NCBI GenBank assembly: GCA_017618275.1
Contig: JAFZUS010000138.1
Coordinates: 1-35,406, forward strand
From: Prevotella sp.
Lineage (GTDB): Bacteria; Bacteroidota; Bacteroidia; Bacteroidales; Bacteroidaceae
DNA length: 35,406 bases
Direction of reading: 5' to 3'
Shown one piece after another: positions 24,385 through 32,246 of the stretch; the stretch's first letter is position 1; each line of letters opens with the position of its first letter. Below the pieces are notes generated by a model that was not told the DNA's origin, did no database searches, and saw only the letters and a list, made by a program, of their open reading frames with translations. The position numbers and the translations under genes are program-made.

Positions 24385-25542
24385 ATGAATATGAATAAAA
24401 AAGGATTTTGCAGTTCAAAGGTGTTGGGTATAAAGGTTTTACCTTTTTACCTTTTTACCTTTTTACTTTTTCTTGGCTGCTCGACAACCAAGAAGGCGGA
24501 GCCGGAGAAGACACAGGCCCAGCAGTTGATGGAGCGACTGGACACTCTCCGCAATAAGGGCTATATGTTCGGCCATCAGGACGATCCGTTCTATGGCCTG
24601 ACTTGGGAGTATCAGGCCGACTCCAGCGACGTGAAGAATGTCTGTGGCGACAGGCCTGCCGTGATGGGCTTCGAACTTGGCGGTATTGAGATGAATGATG
24701 CCAAGAACCTTGACAGCGTGCCTTTCACCCGTATGACAGAGGAAATCATCAGACATTATCAGCGAGGGGGAATTATCACCATCAGTTGGCATCCCCGTAA
24801 CCCTGCCACAACGGCTCCTGATGGCGGTAGAGGTGCGCAGAAATTCCCCGAGGGTTCTGCCTGGGATGTCAGTGACTCTACTGTCGTGAACAGTATACTG
24901 CCTGGTGGACGTAACGCTGAGTTGTTCAAGGTTTGGATGGATCGGGTGAGCGACTTCCTGGCTACTCTGAAGACCGACGACGGACAGAAAATCCCCATCA
25001 TCTTCCGGCCTTGGCACGAGAACACGGGTTCGTGGTTCTGGTGGGGTGAGAGCCTCTGTACGGCAGAGGACTACAAGGCCTTGTGGAACCTGTTGCAGGA
25101 CAAACTCACGGCCGACGGCTTTGACAACCTGCTTTGGGCCTATTCGCCTGGTATGGCTGCCAATCTGACAGAAGAGAAATACCTGGAACGTTATCCTGGC
25201 GACGACAGGATCTCGTTGGTGGGTATTGACGGTTATCAGTGGGGTACGAAGGAGGCCTTTGTATCCGAGTTGGATGCCAACCTCGATATGCTGACCAAGT
25301 TTGCCGAGAAACGTGGTAAGGTGGCTGCGCTGACGGAGTGCGGTCTGAAGAACCTGACCGACCCGACGTGGTGGACATCGACGCTGACACCCGTGCTCGA
25401 CAAGTATCCCATCAGTTATTTCCTCGTGTGGCGTAACTACAAGGAGGAGTGGTTCGGTCCCTCGCCTGCAAAGCCTGATGCTGAGTACTTCAAGCAGTTG
25501 TACGATAAGGATAATACTTTGTTTCTGAACGAAATCAAATAA
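24385..25542 (+). CDS. GH26-family beta-1,4-mannanase lipoprotein
   Basis: The 385-residue protein has a lipoprotein signal ending FLLFLGC, so the mature enzyme is anchored at Cys32. The GH26 barrel follows: [31 protein letters not shown], the acid/base Glu212 in [15 protein letters not shown], the nucleophile Glu318 in AALTECGL, and [14 protein letters not shown]. It would release mannobiose from mannan, as the Bacteroides fragilis enzyme of this family does. The ATG at 24385 is chosen; a second ATG two codons later is also possible, while the longer frame from 24298 lies inside the esterase gene. The hydrophobic core of the signal peptide is encoded by a tandem 8-bp repeat. GH130 begins 4 bp after the stop. 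Confidence 0.92.
   Translation: MNMNKKGFCSSKVLGIKVLPFYLFTFLLFLGCSTTKKAEPEKTQAQQLMERLDTLRNKGYMFGHQDDPFYGLTWEYQADSSDVKNVCGDRPAVMGFELGGIEMNDAKNLDSVPFTRMTEEIIRHYQRGGIITISWHPRNPATTAPDGGRGAQKFPEGSAWDVSDSTVVNSILPGGRNAELFKVWMDRVSDFLATLKTDDGQKIPIIFRPWHENTGSWFWWGESLCTAEDYKALWNLLQDKLTADGFDNLLWAYSPGMAANLTEEKYLERYPGDDRISLVGIDGYQWGTKEAFVSELDANLDMLTKFAEKRGKVAALTECGLKNLTDPTWWTSTLTPVLDKYPISYFLVWRNYKEEWFGPSPAKPDAEYFKQLYDKDNTLFLNEIK
24437..24472 (+). repeat. Tandem CTTTTTAC octamers encoding the GH26 signal-peptide core
   Basis: Three exact CTTTTTAC copies (24443-24466) are flanked by partial units (TTTTAC before, TTTTTC after). Translated across the repeat they give [11 protein letters not shown], which is the hydrophobic region of the lipoprotein signal. 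Eight is not a multiple of three, so gain or loss of one unit would shift the frame. Confidence 0.92.
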
Positions 25543-25546
25543 CAAT

Positions 25547-26710
25547 ATGACCGAATTTGAACAGAAAGTGGCAGCCATGCGTGCGGAGCATGAGGCGCTG
25601 CTGAACAGGAAGAACGAACCTTTAGAGGGTGGGAACGGAATCTACGAGAAATATAAGTATCCTGTGGTGACTGCCGCCCATGTCCCCTTGGAGTGGAAGT
25701 ACGACTTCAATGAACAGGATAATCCCTACCTGATGCAGCGCATCATGTGCAATGGCGCTTTCAATGCGGGGGCCATCAAGTGGAATGGTAAGTATCTGCT
25801 GATTGTCCGTGTGGAGGGTGCTGATCGTAAGAGTTATTTCGCAGTGGCTGAGTCGCCCAACGGCATTGACAACTTCCGTTTTTGGGAAGAGCCTATCACG
25901 ATGCCCGATGATGTGGTGCCTGCCACCAATATCTATGATATGCGTGTCACACAGCATGAGGATGGCTGGATCTACGGCGTGTTCTGCGCCGAGCGTCACG
26001 ATGACTCACAGCCAGGTAATCTCTCTGCTGCGACGGCTACGGCAGGCATCGCCCGTACGAAAGACCTGAAGACGTGGGAGCGGTTGCCCGACCTGAAGAC
26101 GAAAAGTCAGCAGCGCAACGTGGTGCTCCATCCGGAGTTCGTGGATGGGAAATACGCTTTCTATACCCGTCCCCAGGACGGTTTCATTGATACAGGATCA
26201 GGCGGTGGTATCGGTTGGGCGCTCGTGGATGACATCACCCATGCAGAGATCAAGGAAGAGAAGATCATCAACGCCCGTCACTATCACACCATCACGGAGG
26301 TGAAGAATGGCGAGGGACCGCATCCCATCAAGACGCCGAAGGGGTGGCTGCACCTGGCGCACGGTGTCAGGGCAACGGCCGACGGTCTGCGCTATGTGCT
26401 CTATATGTATATGACGGCACTCGACGACCCCACGACGGTGATTGCCAAGCCAGGCGGTTATTTCCTTGTGCCGGAGGGCAACGAGTATGTGGGTGACGTG
26501 ATGAACGTGGCCTTTGCCAATGGTTGGATTGCCGACGAGGATGGTAAGGTCTTTATCTATTACGCCTCTGCCGACACCCGTATGCACGTGGCGACCTCGA
26601 CTATCGACAGACTTCTCGACTATTGCATGCACACGCCGGAGGACGGTCTGACGACGGCTGCCAGCGTGGAGACGATCAAGAAACTAATCAACAAGAATAA
26701 AATGAAATAA
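25547..26710 (+). CDS. 4-O-beta-D-mannosyl-D-glucose phosphorylase (GH130)
   Basis: The 387-residue protein is a five-bladed beta-propeller GH130 enzyme of subfamily 1. Signature segments are [43 protein letters not shown] with the general acid Asp131, [38 protein letters not shown] and [10 protein letters not shown]. Asp131 falls at the same number as in the characterised Bacteroides fragilis enzyme. It splits mannosyl-glucose with phosphate into mannose 1-phosphate and glucose in the cytoplasm. The substrate is made by the epimerase two genes downstream from mannobiose released by the upstream GH26. There is no signal peptide. The symporter begins 2 bp after its stop. Confidence 0.95.
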   Translation: MTEFEQKVAAMRAEHEALLNRKNEPLEGGNGIYEKYKYPVVTAAHVPLEWKYDFNEQDNPYLMQRIMCNGAFNAGAIKWNGKYLLIVRVEGADRKSYFAVAESPNGIDNFRFWEEPITMPDDVVPATNIYDMRVTQHEDGWIYGVFCAERHDDSQPGNLSAATATAGIARTKDLKTWERLPDLKTKSQQRNVVLHPEFVDGKYAFYTRPQDGFIDTGSGGGIGWALVDDITHAEIKEEKIINARHYHTITEVKNGEGPHPIKTPKGWLHLAHGVRATADGLRYVLYMYMTALDDPTTVIAKPGGYFLVPEGNEYVGDVMNVAFANGWIADEDGKVFIYYASADTRMHVATSTIDRLLDYCMHTPEDGLTTAASVETIKKLINKNKMK

Positions 26711-26712
26711 CT

Positions 26713-28056
26713 ATGGCAAGTTTAAAAGAAAAAATCGGTTATGCACTTGGTGATGCAGCCGCAGGTGGTATTACCTGGAAAATCATGTCTATCGCTTTTC
26801 CGCTCTTCTTCACGAATGTCTTCGGACTGACTGTTGCTGATACGGCTACACTGATGCTGATAGCCCGAATGTTCGATGTGGTCACAGACCCGTTGATGGG
26901 TAGTCTGGCCGACCGCACACAGTCGCGCTGGGGCACCTATCGTCCGTGGCTCATCTTCGGTGCCGTCCCCCTCGGACTCATCTTCGCCCTGTTGCTCTAC
27001 ACACCGGACTTCGGACCTGTGGGCAAGCGTATCTATGCCTATACGCTCTATCTCCTGATGATGGCTGTGTATACGGCGGTCAACGTGCCTTACGGTTCTC
27101 TGTTGGGTGTGATGACAGACAATGACAATGAGAAGAACCAGTTCTCGTCTTTCCGTATGGTAGGTGCCTATGCGATGGGCTTTATTACCTTGCTGTCGTT
27201 CCCGTACCTGCAGAAGATGGTGGGTGGCTCTGAGGCCCATCAGTATGCTGTCTTAGGTGCCGGTTTCGGTATTCTGGCAGCCGTGATGACACTGGCCTGC
27301 GGCTTCCTGACAAAGGAGCGTCTGAAGCCCGTACGCGCTGAGAAGTTCTCGTTCCGTCCCTTTGCCGACCTCTTCAAGAACAAACCTTGGATCTATCTGA
27401 CGCTGATAGGAATCTGTACGAATTTCTTCAATGGCTTCCGCTATGCAGTGGCAGGTTATTTGCTGGAGTATTGTCTGCATGGCGACGTGACGGTGAGCGG
27501 ACTGATCATCAACTATACGGTGTTCATGACCTTTGGTGAGGTGACCTGTATGATTTTCGGTGGCGTGTCACCAAAATTCACAGAGTGGATTGGCTCCAAG
27601 AAAAAGGCATTTATGGCGGCTGCCGTCATCTGTATCGTCTTCTCTGTGGTGTTCTTCTTCGTACCGATGGATCCTGACTATATCTGGGTACTGGTGGCTA
27701 TTGTTATCCTGACCTCTATCGGTGTGGGTCTCTATTCACCGCTGTTGTGGTCGATGTATGCCGACGTGGCAGACTATGCTACCGAGAAAAATGGTACTTC
27801 GTCGACGGGTCTGATCTTCTCGTCTGGTACGATGGCTCAGAAGTTTGGTACAGCCATCTCGGGCTCTCTGGTGGCATTGTTCTTGGGTCTGGCTGGTTTC
27901 GTATCGGGTACAGACCCCGCTACAGGTGAAACGGTTGTGACCATCAGCGACATGGAGGCTGTCAGGAATATGGTGTGGGCACTCTTCTCCCTGTTCCCCG
28001 CAGCCATCGTACTGATCATGATGTTCCTGATCTACAAGTATCCCATCAAGAAATAG
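26713..28056 (+). CDS. GPH-family sugar:cation symporter, probable mannobiose importer
   Basis: The 447-residue membrane protein has about twelve hydrophobic helices and belongs to the glycoside-pentoside-hexuronide (MelB-like) group of the major facilitator superfamily. Landmarks are EKIGYALGDAAAGGITWKIMSIAFPLFFTNVFGL, the motif-A-like ARMFDVVTDPLMGSLADRTQSRWGTYRPWLIFGAVP, and WSMYADVADYATEKNGTSSTGLIFS. It uses a sodium or proton gradient to import sugars across the inner membrane. Its place between the GH130 phosphorylase and the epimerase, the same order known for the B. fragilis mannan operon, indicates mannobiose as cargo. Start ATG lies 2 bp after the GH130 stop, and the epimerase follows after 1 bp. 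Confidence 0.92.
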   Translation: MASLKEKIGYALGDAAAGGITWKIMSIAFPLFFTNVFGLTVADTATLMLIARMFDVVTDPLMGSLADRTQSRWGTYRPWLIFGAVPLGLIFALLLYTPDFGPVGKRIYAYTLYLLMMAVYTAVNVPYGSLLGVMTDNDNEKNQFSSFRMVGAYAMGFITLLSFPYLQKMVGGSEAHQYAVLGAGFGILAAVMTLACGFLTKERLKPVRAEKFSFRPFADLFKNKPWIYLTLIGICTNFFNGFRYAVAGYLLEYCLHGDVTVSGLIINYTVFMTFGEVTCMIFGGVSPKFTEWIGSKKKAFMAAAVICIVFSVVFFFVPMDPDYIWVLVAIVILTSIGVGLYSPLLWSMYADVADYATEKNGTSSTGLIFSSGTMAQKFGTAISGSLVALFLGLAGFVSGTDPATGETVVTISDMEAVRNMVWALFSLFPAAIVLIMMFLIYKYPIKK

Positions 28057-28057
28057 T

Positions 28058-29341
28058 ATGACGGTTGTTTCGTTGATGAAACAGGAAATGCAGGATGTCT
28101 TGGAAAACAACATCCTGCGTTTCTGGCTTGACAAGATGCAAGACCGTGAGAACGGTGGGTTTTACGGACGTATCGACGGTAGTGGGGTGTTGCACCCCGA
28201 GGCCGAGAAAGGCGCCATCCTCAATGCCCGTATTTTATGGGCGTTCTCGGCTGCCTACAGAGTCTTAGGCAACCTTGAATACCTAGGAGCATCTAGGATA
28301 GCCTATGAATATCTGATAGAGCACTTTATCGACCCCGAATATGGGGGGGTATATTGGAGTCTCGATTGTCATGGCAATCCGTTGGATACCAAGAAGCAGT
28401 TCTATGCCATCGGCTTTGCCATCTATGGGTTGACGGAATATGTTCGTGCAACGGGCGACAGGGAGGCGTTGGAATATGCACTTGACCTGTACGACTGTAT
28501 AGAGGAACACGCCCTGGACCGTGCGCACAACGGCTATATCGAGGCTTGTACCCGCGAGTGGGGCGAAATAGCGGATATGCGACTGTCGGCGCTCGATGCG
28601 AACTATCCCAAGTCGCAGAATACTCATCTGCATATCATCGAGCCCTACACCAATCTATTGCGCTGTCTGAAAGAACTGCAGGCTCAAGAGTCGTGTGACT
28701 ATGTGCCAGTTGTCGGGTCTGTATTGCCTGTGGGCATCACCGTACCAGTGGAAACCATTGTTGCTGTGGAGGCTTCGCTACGAAATCTTATCGATATCTT
28801 TACCGACCGGATCCTGAACCCCGACACCCATCATCTCGACCTTTTCTTCGAGATGGACTGGACACGTGGGGCGGGACATTTGGAGAGTTATGGCCACGAC
28901 ATCGAGTGTTCGTGGCTTATGCATGAGGCTGCGCTGGTGCTGGGCGACAAAACCGTGCTGGCTAAGGTGGAACCGATTGTCCGTGAAGTGGCGAAGGCCT
29001 CGGAGAAAGGGCTTCGCCCGGACGGTTCGATGATTCATGAGGCTAACCTCGATACCGGGCATGTGGATGATGACCTCCACTGGTGGGTACAGGCAGAGAA
29101 TGTCGTGGGGTGGTTCAACCTCTATCAGCACTTCGGTGATGAGGACGCATTGGTGAAGGCCAGCAAGTGCTGGGACTATATCAAGTCGCAACTGATTGAC
29201 TACGAACAGGGCGAGTGGTTCTGGAGCCGTCATCCTGACGGTACTCTGAATACGGTCGATGACAAGGCTGGCTTCTGGAAGTGTCCTTACCATAATAGTC
29301 GTATGTGTCTTGAAATCATTGAAAGAAACACTGCCTTGTAA
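28058..29341 (+). CDS. Cellobiose/mannobiose 2-epimerase (AGE family)
   Basis: The 427-residue protein is an (alpha/alpha)6-barrel of the N-acylglucosamine 2-epimerase family. It has the features of cellobiose 2-epimerases: ENGGFYGRIDGSG, NARILWAFSAAYR, LDCHGNPLDTKKQFYAIGFAIYGL, the His-Glu segment GHDIECSWLMHEA and the C-terminal WKCPYHNSRMC with the second catalytic His. It converts mannobiose to mannosyl-glucose for the GH130 phosphorylase. Oddity: between RCLKELQAQES and RNLIDIFTDRI a hydrophobic stretch YVPVVGSVLPVGITVPV and a few more residues appear inserted compared with relatives. ATG 28058 is 1 bp after the symporter stop; a second ATG at 28076 could also serve. A probable terminator follows. 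Confidence 0.92.
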   Translation: MTVVSLMKQEMQDVLENNILRFWLDKMQDRENGGFYGRIDGSGVLHPEAEKGAILNARILWAFSAAYRVLGNLEYLGASRIAYEYLIEHFIDPEYGGVYWSLDCHGNPLDTKKQFYAIGFAIYGLTEYVRATGDREALEYALDLYDCIEEHALDRAHNGYIEACTREWGEIADMRLSALDANYPKSQNTHLHIIEPYTNLLRCLKELQAQESCDYVPVVGSVLPVGITVPVETIVAVEASLRNLIDIFTDRILNPDTHHLDLFFEMDWTRGAGHLESYGHDIECSWLMHEAALVLGDKTVLAKVEPIVREVAKASEKGLRPDGSMIHEANLDTGHVDDDLHWWVQAENVVGWFNLYQHFGDEDALVKASKCWDYIKSQLIDYEQGEWFWSRHPDGTLNTVDDKAGFWKCPYHNSRMCLEIIERNTAL

Positions 29342-29377
29342 TTCGCTCTTTTTTTAGCGACATATCGAATTTTTTTA
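29341..29377 (+). terminator. Probable terminator of the mannan operon
   Basis: AATTCG and CGAATT, or alternatively TCGCT and AGCGA, form short stems just after the epimerase stop codon and are followed by a run of seven T residues. The stems are weak and overlap, so this is a moderate call. Confidence 0.5.
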
Positions 29378-29395
29378 TAAATATTCGATGAATTT

Positions 29396-29417
29396 ACAAA
29401 TATTATTTGTACCTTTG
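29396..29417 (+). promoter_or_regulatory. nuo operon promoter (TACCTTTG) with an adjacent inverted repeat
   Basis: TACCTTTG (29410-29417), followed by CAGCG, matches TAnnTTTG and lies 84 nt before nuoA. Directly upstream and overlapping its first base, ACAAAT and ATTTGT form an inverted repeat with a 3-nt centre (29396-29410), a possible operator inside the core promoter. The leader also holds a 12-nt palindrome AACAATATTGTT (29472-29483). Confidence 0.6.
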
Positions 29418-29501
29418 CAGCGTAAAAGCTGTGAAGGTACTTTTTCTTACTGGTAACTGCTTGGTAACGAGAACAATATTGTTATAACATTATAAAAACT
29501 T

Positions 29502-29852
29502 ATGAACTTTACTTTGTTAATTACCGTCTTGGTGACGGCTATTACATTGGTGGTGGCGGCTTACGTGGTAGCCAAGTTGATAGGACCGCGGTCCTACGCG
29601 AAGGTGAAGGGTGAGCCGTATGAGAGTGGTATACCCACGCGAGGCAGTTCGTGGTTGCCGATATCGGTGGGATTCTATCTCTTTGCCATCTTGTTCCTCA
29701 TGTTTGATGTGGAAACGGTGTTTCTGTATCCATGGGCAGTAGTAGTGAAGGAGTTCGGTGCAGCAGCCCTGCTGAGTATCGGCTTCTTCTTGGTAGTTCT
29801 GGTATTAGGCTTGGCATATGCCTGGCGGAAAGGAGACTTGGAATGGAAGTAA
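29502..29852 (+). CDS. nuoA: NADH-quinone oxidoreductase subunit A
   Basis: The 116-residue protein has three hydrophobic helices and the conserved loop KVKGEPYESGIPTRGSSWLPISVGFYLFAILFLMFDVETVFLYPWAVV, where the acidic FDVE motif is the NuoA signature. It is a membrane-arm subunit of respiratory complex I at the junction with the peripheral arm. It is first in a run of nuo genes with a promoter 84 nt upstream. Its stop codon overlaps the nuoB start region by 10 bp, a normal arrangement for tightly coupled subunits. Confidence 0.95.
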   Translation: MNFTLLITVLVTAITLVVAAYVVAKLIGPRSYAKVKGEPYESGIPTRGSSWLPISVGFYLFAILFLMFDVETVFLYPWAVVVKEFGAAALLSIGFFLVVLVLGLAYAWRKGDLEWK

Positions 29853-30598
29853 AGAAACCGCACATCAAAAGTATTCCCTACGAGGAGTGGAATGACAACG
29901 CCTCGTTGGAGAAGATTGTTGACGAACTCCATGAGGGCGGCGTCAATGTGATTACGGGTTCGCTGGACCAGTTGATTAACTGGGGACGCAGTAATTCCCT
30001 CTGGTCGTTGACCTTCGCCACCAGTTGCTGTGGTATCGAGTTCATGGCCTGTGGCTGTGCCCGTTACGATTTCGCACGCTTTGGTTTCGAGGTGACGCGT
30101 AACTCTCCCCGTCAGGCTGACCTGATCATGTGTGCAGGTACCATTACTCATAAGATGGCACCCGCCCTGAAGCGTCTGTACGACGAGATGGCTGAGCCTA
30201 AATATGTGATTGCTGTCGGTGGTTGTGCCATCAGCGGTGGTCCTTTCAAGTCGAGTTACCATGTAGTAAAAGGTATCGAGGAAATTCTTCCCGTCGATGT
30301 GTTCATTCCTGGCTGTCCCCCACGTCCGGAGGCTATCATGTATGGTATGATGCAACTGCAGCGTAAGGTGAAGATCGAGAAATTCTTCGGTGGTGCTAAC
30401 CACAAGCAGACCGCTGAGGAGGCTGCTCTGGGTGTATCGAACGAGGAACTGACCTTCCGCTCGAAGCACAACGACCATCGTCGTGAGCCGATTGTGGTAA
30501 CAGATGTGCCCAAGGAGTTTGTTGAGGAGTTTTCCGGAAAATATGGAGAATCCGGAAATACCGGAGAACCCGTTAAAGTAGAGGAGGCTGCCGTATGA
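29843..30598 (+). CDS. nuoB: NADH-quinone oxidoreductase subunit B
   Basis: The 251-residue protein carries the N2 iron-sulfur cluster of complex I. The adjacent cysteines are in ATSCCGIEFMACG, with the others in VGGCAISGG and IPGCPPRPE. The ATG at 29843 is chosen by homology; a longer frame from 29732 lies within nuoA. NuoB proteins often end around residue 180-200. Here the end continues through a variable region into a tail with four Gly-centred triplets (SGK, YGE, SGN, TGE), encoded by tandem 9-mers (30533-30577). Its last bases overlap the nuoCD start by 4 bp. Confidence 0.95.
   Translation: MEVKKPHIKSIPYEEWNDNASLEKIVDELHEGGVNVITGSLDQLINWGRSNSLWSLTFATSCCGIEFMACGCARYDFARFGFEVTRNSPRQADLIMCAGTITHKMAPALKRLYDEMAEPKYVIAVGGCAISGGPFKSSYHVVKGIEEILPVDVFIPGCPPRPEAIMYGMMQLQRKVKIEKFFGGANHKQTAEEAALGVSNEELTFRSKHNDHRREPIVVTDVPKEFVEEFSGKYGESGNTGEPVKVEEAAV
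30533..30577 (+). repeat. Tandem 9-bp units (TCCGGAAAA type) at the 3' end of nuoB
   Basis: In-frame units are TCCGGAAAA, TATGGAGAA, TCCGGAAAT, ACCGGAGAA and a degenerate CCCGTTAAA. They encode a collagen-like (S/Y/T)-G-(K/E/N) tail. The exact units TCCGGAAAA and TCCGGAAAT also occur consecutively at 10453-10470 in the acyltransferase gene. Confidence 0.88.
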
Positions 30599-32208
30599 AG
30601 TTAGAATTCCTTTCATTTGAATTTGACAAGTTTGCACAGGAGATGCAGAACTTGAAGGACAAGAAGGGCTTTGACTATCTTGTCACTATCGTTGGCGAGG
30701 ACTTCGGTAAAGAGGAGGGCCTCGGTTGCGTTTATATCCTTGAGAATACCAAGACTCATGAGCGTTGCTCGGTGAAGATGATTGCCAAGAGTCAGGTTTG
30801 TGGCGATGGCATGACATCAAATGGTGTCAGCGATCTGGAAGGCGAGATGATTGCTTATCTGCCTACCGTTTCAAACATCTGGCGCGTAGCCGATCTGCTG
30901 GAGCGTGAGGTGTACGACTTCTATGGCATCGTGTTCTTGGGTCATCCCGATATGCGCCGTTTGTTCCTACGCTCAGACTTCAAGGGTTATCCCTTCCGTA
31001 AGGACTGGGCGTTCAACGACAAGTACACCCTCGAGGATGATGTAGAGCCTGACTACGGCCTGGAGTTCTATCTCGACAAGGATGGCGTGCTGCAGTCGAA
31101 ACAGAACCGCCTCTTTGGTTCTGACGACTATGTGATTAACATCGGTCCTCAGCACCCTGCTACCCACGGTGTATTGCGTTTGCAGACCGTGCTGGACGGT
31201 GAGACCGTGAAGCGCATCTATCCTCACCTGGGATATATCCATCGTGCAATAGAAAAGATGTGGGAGGGTATGACTTATCCTCAGACACTTGCTTTAACCG
31301 ATCGTCTTAACTATTTGGGAGCCATGCAACATCGCCATGCTTTGGTAGGTGTGATTGAGGAGGCTTTGGAAGTTGAATTGACTGACCGTATCAAGTACAT
31401 TCGTACTATCATGGACGAACTTCAGCGTCTGGATTCCCACCTGCTTTATACCTCTTGTGTGGCTCAGGACCTCGGTGCTCTGACCGGTATGCTTTACGGT
31501 ATGCGTGATCGTGAGCACGTGCTGAACTGCATGGAGGAAACTACTGGTGGACGTCTGATTCAGAATTACTACCGTATCGGTGGTCTGCAGGACGATATCG
31601 ATCCGAACTTTGTCAAGAACTGTAAGGACCTGGTGAACTATCTGCGTCCGACAATCCAGGAGTATATGGATATCTTCGGTGATAACATCATTACCCACAA
31701 CCGTCTGGAGAACTGTGGTCCGATGAGTCTCGAGGATTGTATCAACTACGCTGTGACTGGTCCTGCAGGTCGTGCTTCGGGTTGGAAGAACGATGTTCGT
31801 AAGAACCATCCGTACGACATGTACGACAAGGTGGAGTGGGAGCAGTGCACACTTAACGGCTGTGACTCTATGGACCGTTATCTGGTTCACATCAACGAGA
31901 TGTACCAGAGCCTGAACATCATCGAGCAGTTGATAGACAACATTCCTGAGGGCGACTTCTATGTGAAGCAGAAGCCTATCATTAAGTGCCCAGAGGGACA
32001 ATGGTACTACTCTGTTGAGGGTGTGGCTGGTGAGTTTGGTGTTTATCTCGACTCTCGTGGCGACAAGAGCCCGTACCGCATGAAGATGCGTCCAATGGGT
32101 CTCTCATTGGTTGGAGCCTTCGACCCGATGCTGCGTGGTCAGAAGATTGCCGACCTCATCGCTACTTGTGCTGCTATTGATGTAGTAATTCCTGATATTG
32201 ACAGATAG
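30595..32208 (+). CDS. nuoCD: NADH-quinone oxidoreductase fused subunits C and D
   Basis: The 537-residue protein joins two peripheral-arm subunits of complex I. Residues 1 to about 140 are the 30-kDa subunit C (ending in the signature EREVYDFYGIVFLGHPDMRRLFLRSDFKGYPFRKDW). From about 175 to the end is the 49-kDa subunit D (NIGPQHPATHGVLRLQTVLDGE, HLGYIHRAIEKM, LNYLGAM, and the C-terminal FDPMLRGQKIADLIATCAAIDVVIPDIDR). Subunit D forms part of the quinone site with nuoB. The fusion is known in several bacterial groups. The ATG overlaps the nuoB stop (ATGA). The next gene, nuoH, follows directly; nuoE, nuoF and nuoG are absent. Confidence 0.95.
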   Translation: MKLEFLSFEFDKFAQEMQNLKDKKGFDYLVTIVGEDFGKEEGLGCVYILENTKTHERCSVKMIAKSQVCGDGMTSNGVSDLEGEMIAYLPTVSNIWRVADLLEREVYDFYGIVFLGHPDMRRLFLRSDFKGYPFRKDWAFNDKYTLEDDVEPDYGLEFYLDKDGVLQSKQNRLFGSDDYVINIGPQHPATHGVLRLQTVLDGETVKRIYPHLGYIHRAIEKMWEGMTYPQTLALTDRLNYLGAMQHRHALVGVIEEALEVELTDRIKYIRTIMDELQRLDSHLLYTSCVAQDLGALTGMLYGMRDREHVLNCMEETTGGRLIQNYYRIGGLQDDIDPNFVKNCKDLVNYLRPTIQEYMDIFGDNIITHNRLENCGPMSLEDCINYAVTGPAGRASGWKNDVRKNHPYDMYDKVEWEQCTLNGCDSMDRYLVHINEMYQSLNIIEQLIDNIPEGDFYVKQKPIIKCPEGQWYYSVEGVAGEFGVYLDSRGDKSPYRMKMRPMGLSLVGAFDPMLRGQKIADLIATCAAIDVVIPDIDR

Positions 32209-32211
32209 TCG

Positions 32212-32243
32212 AAAGGTAAAAAGGTAAAAAAGTAAAAAAGTAA
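32212..32243 (+). repeat. Four tandem 8-bp units (AAARGTAA) in the nuoH leader
   Basis: Units are AAAGGTAA, AAAGGTAA, AAAAGTAA and AAAAGTAA. They fill the spacer between nuoCD and nuoH and end 3 nt before the start codon. The same octamer necklace occurs in reverse inside the GH26 signal sequence. Confidence 0.95.
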
Positions 32244-32246
32244 GAT

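Noticed and set aside
29418-29501. Riboswitch or leader peptide in the nuoA leader
   Set aside because: A direct repeat (TGGTAAC twice) and a palindrome are seen, but no known riboswitch core or short ORF is recognisable.
29732-29842. Longer in-frame start for nuoB
   Set aside because: It lies inside nuoA and adds no conserved sequence; homology begins at 29843.
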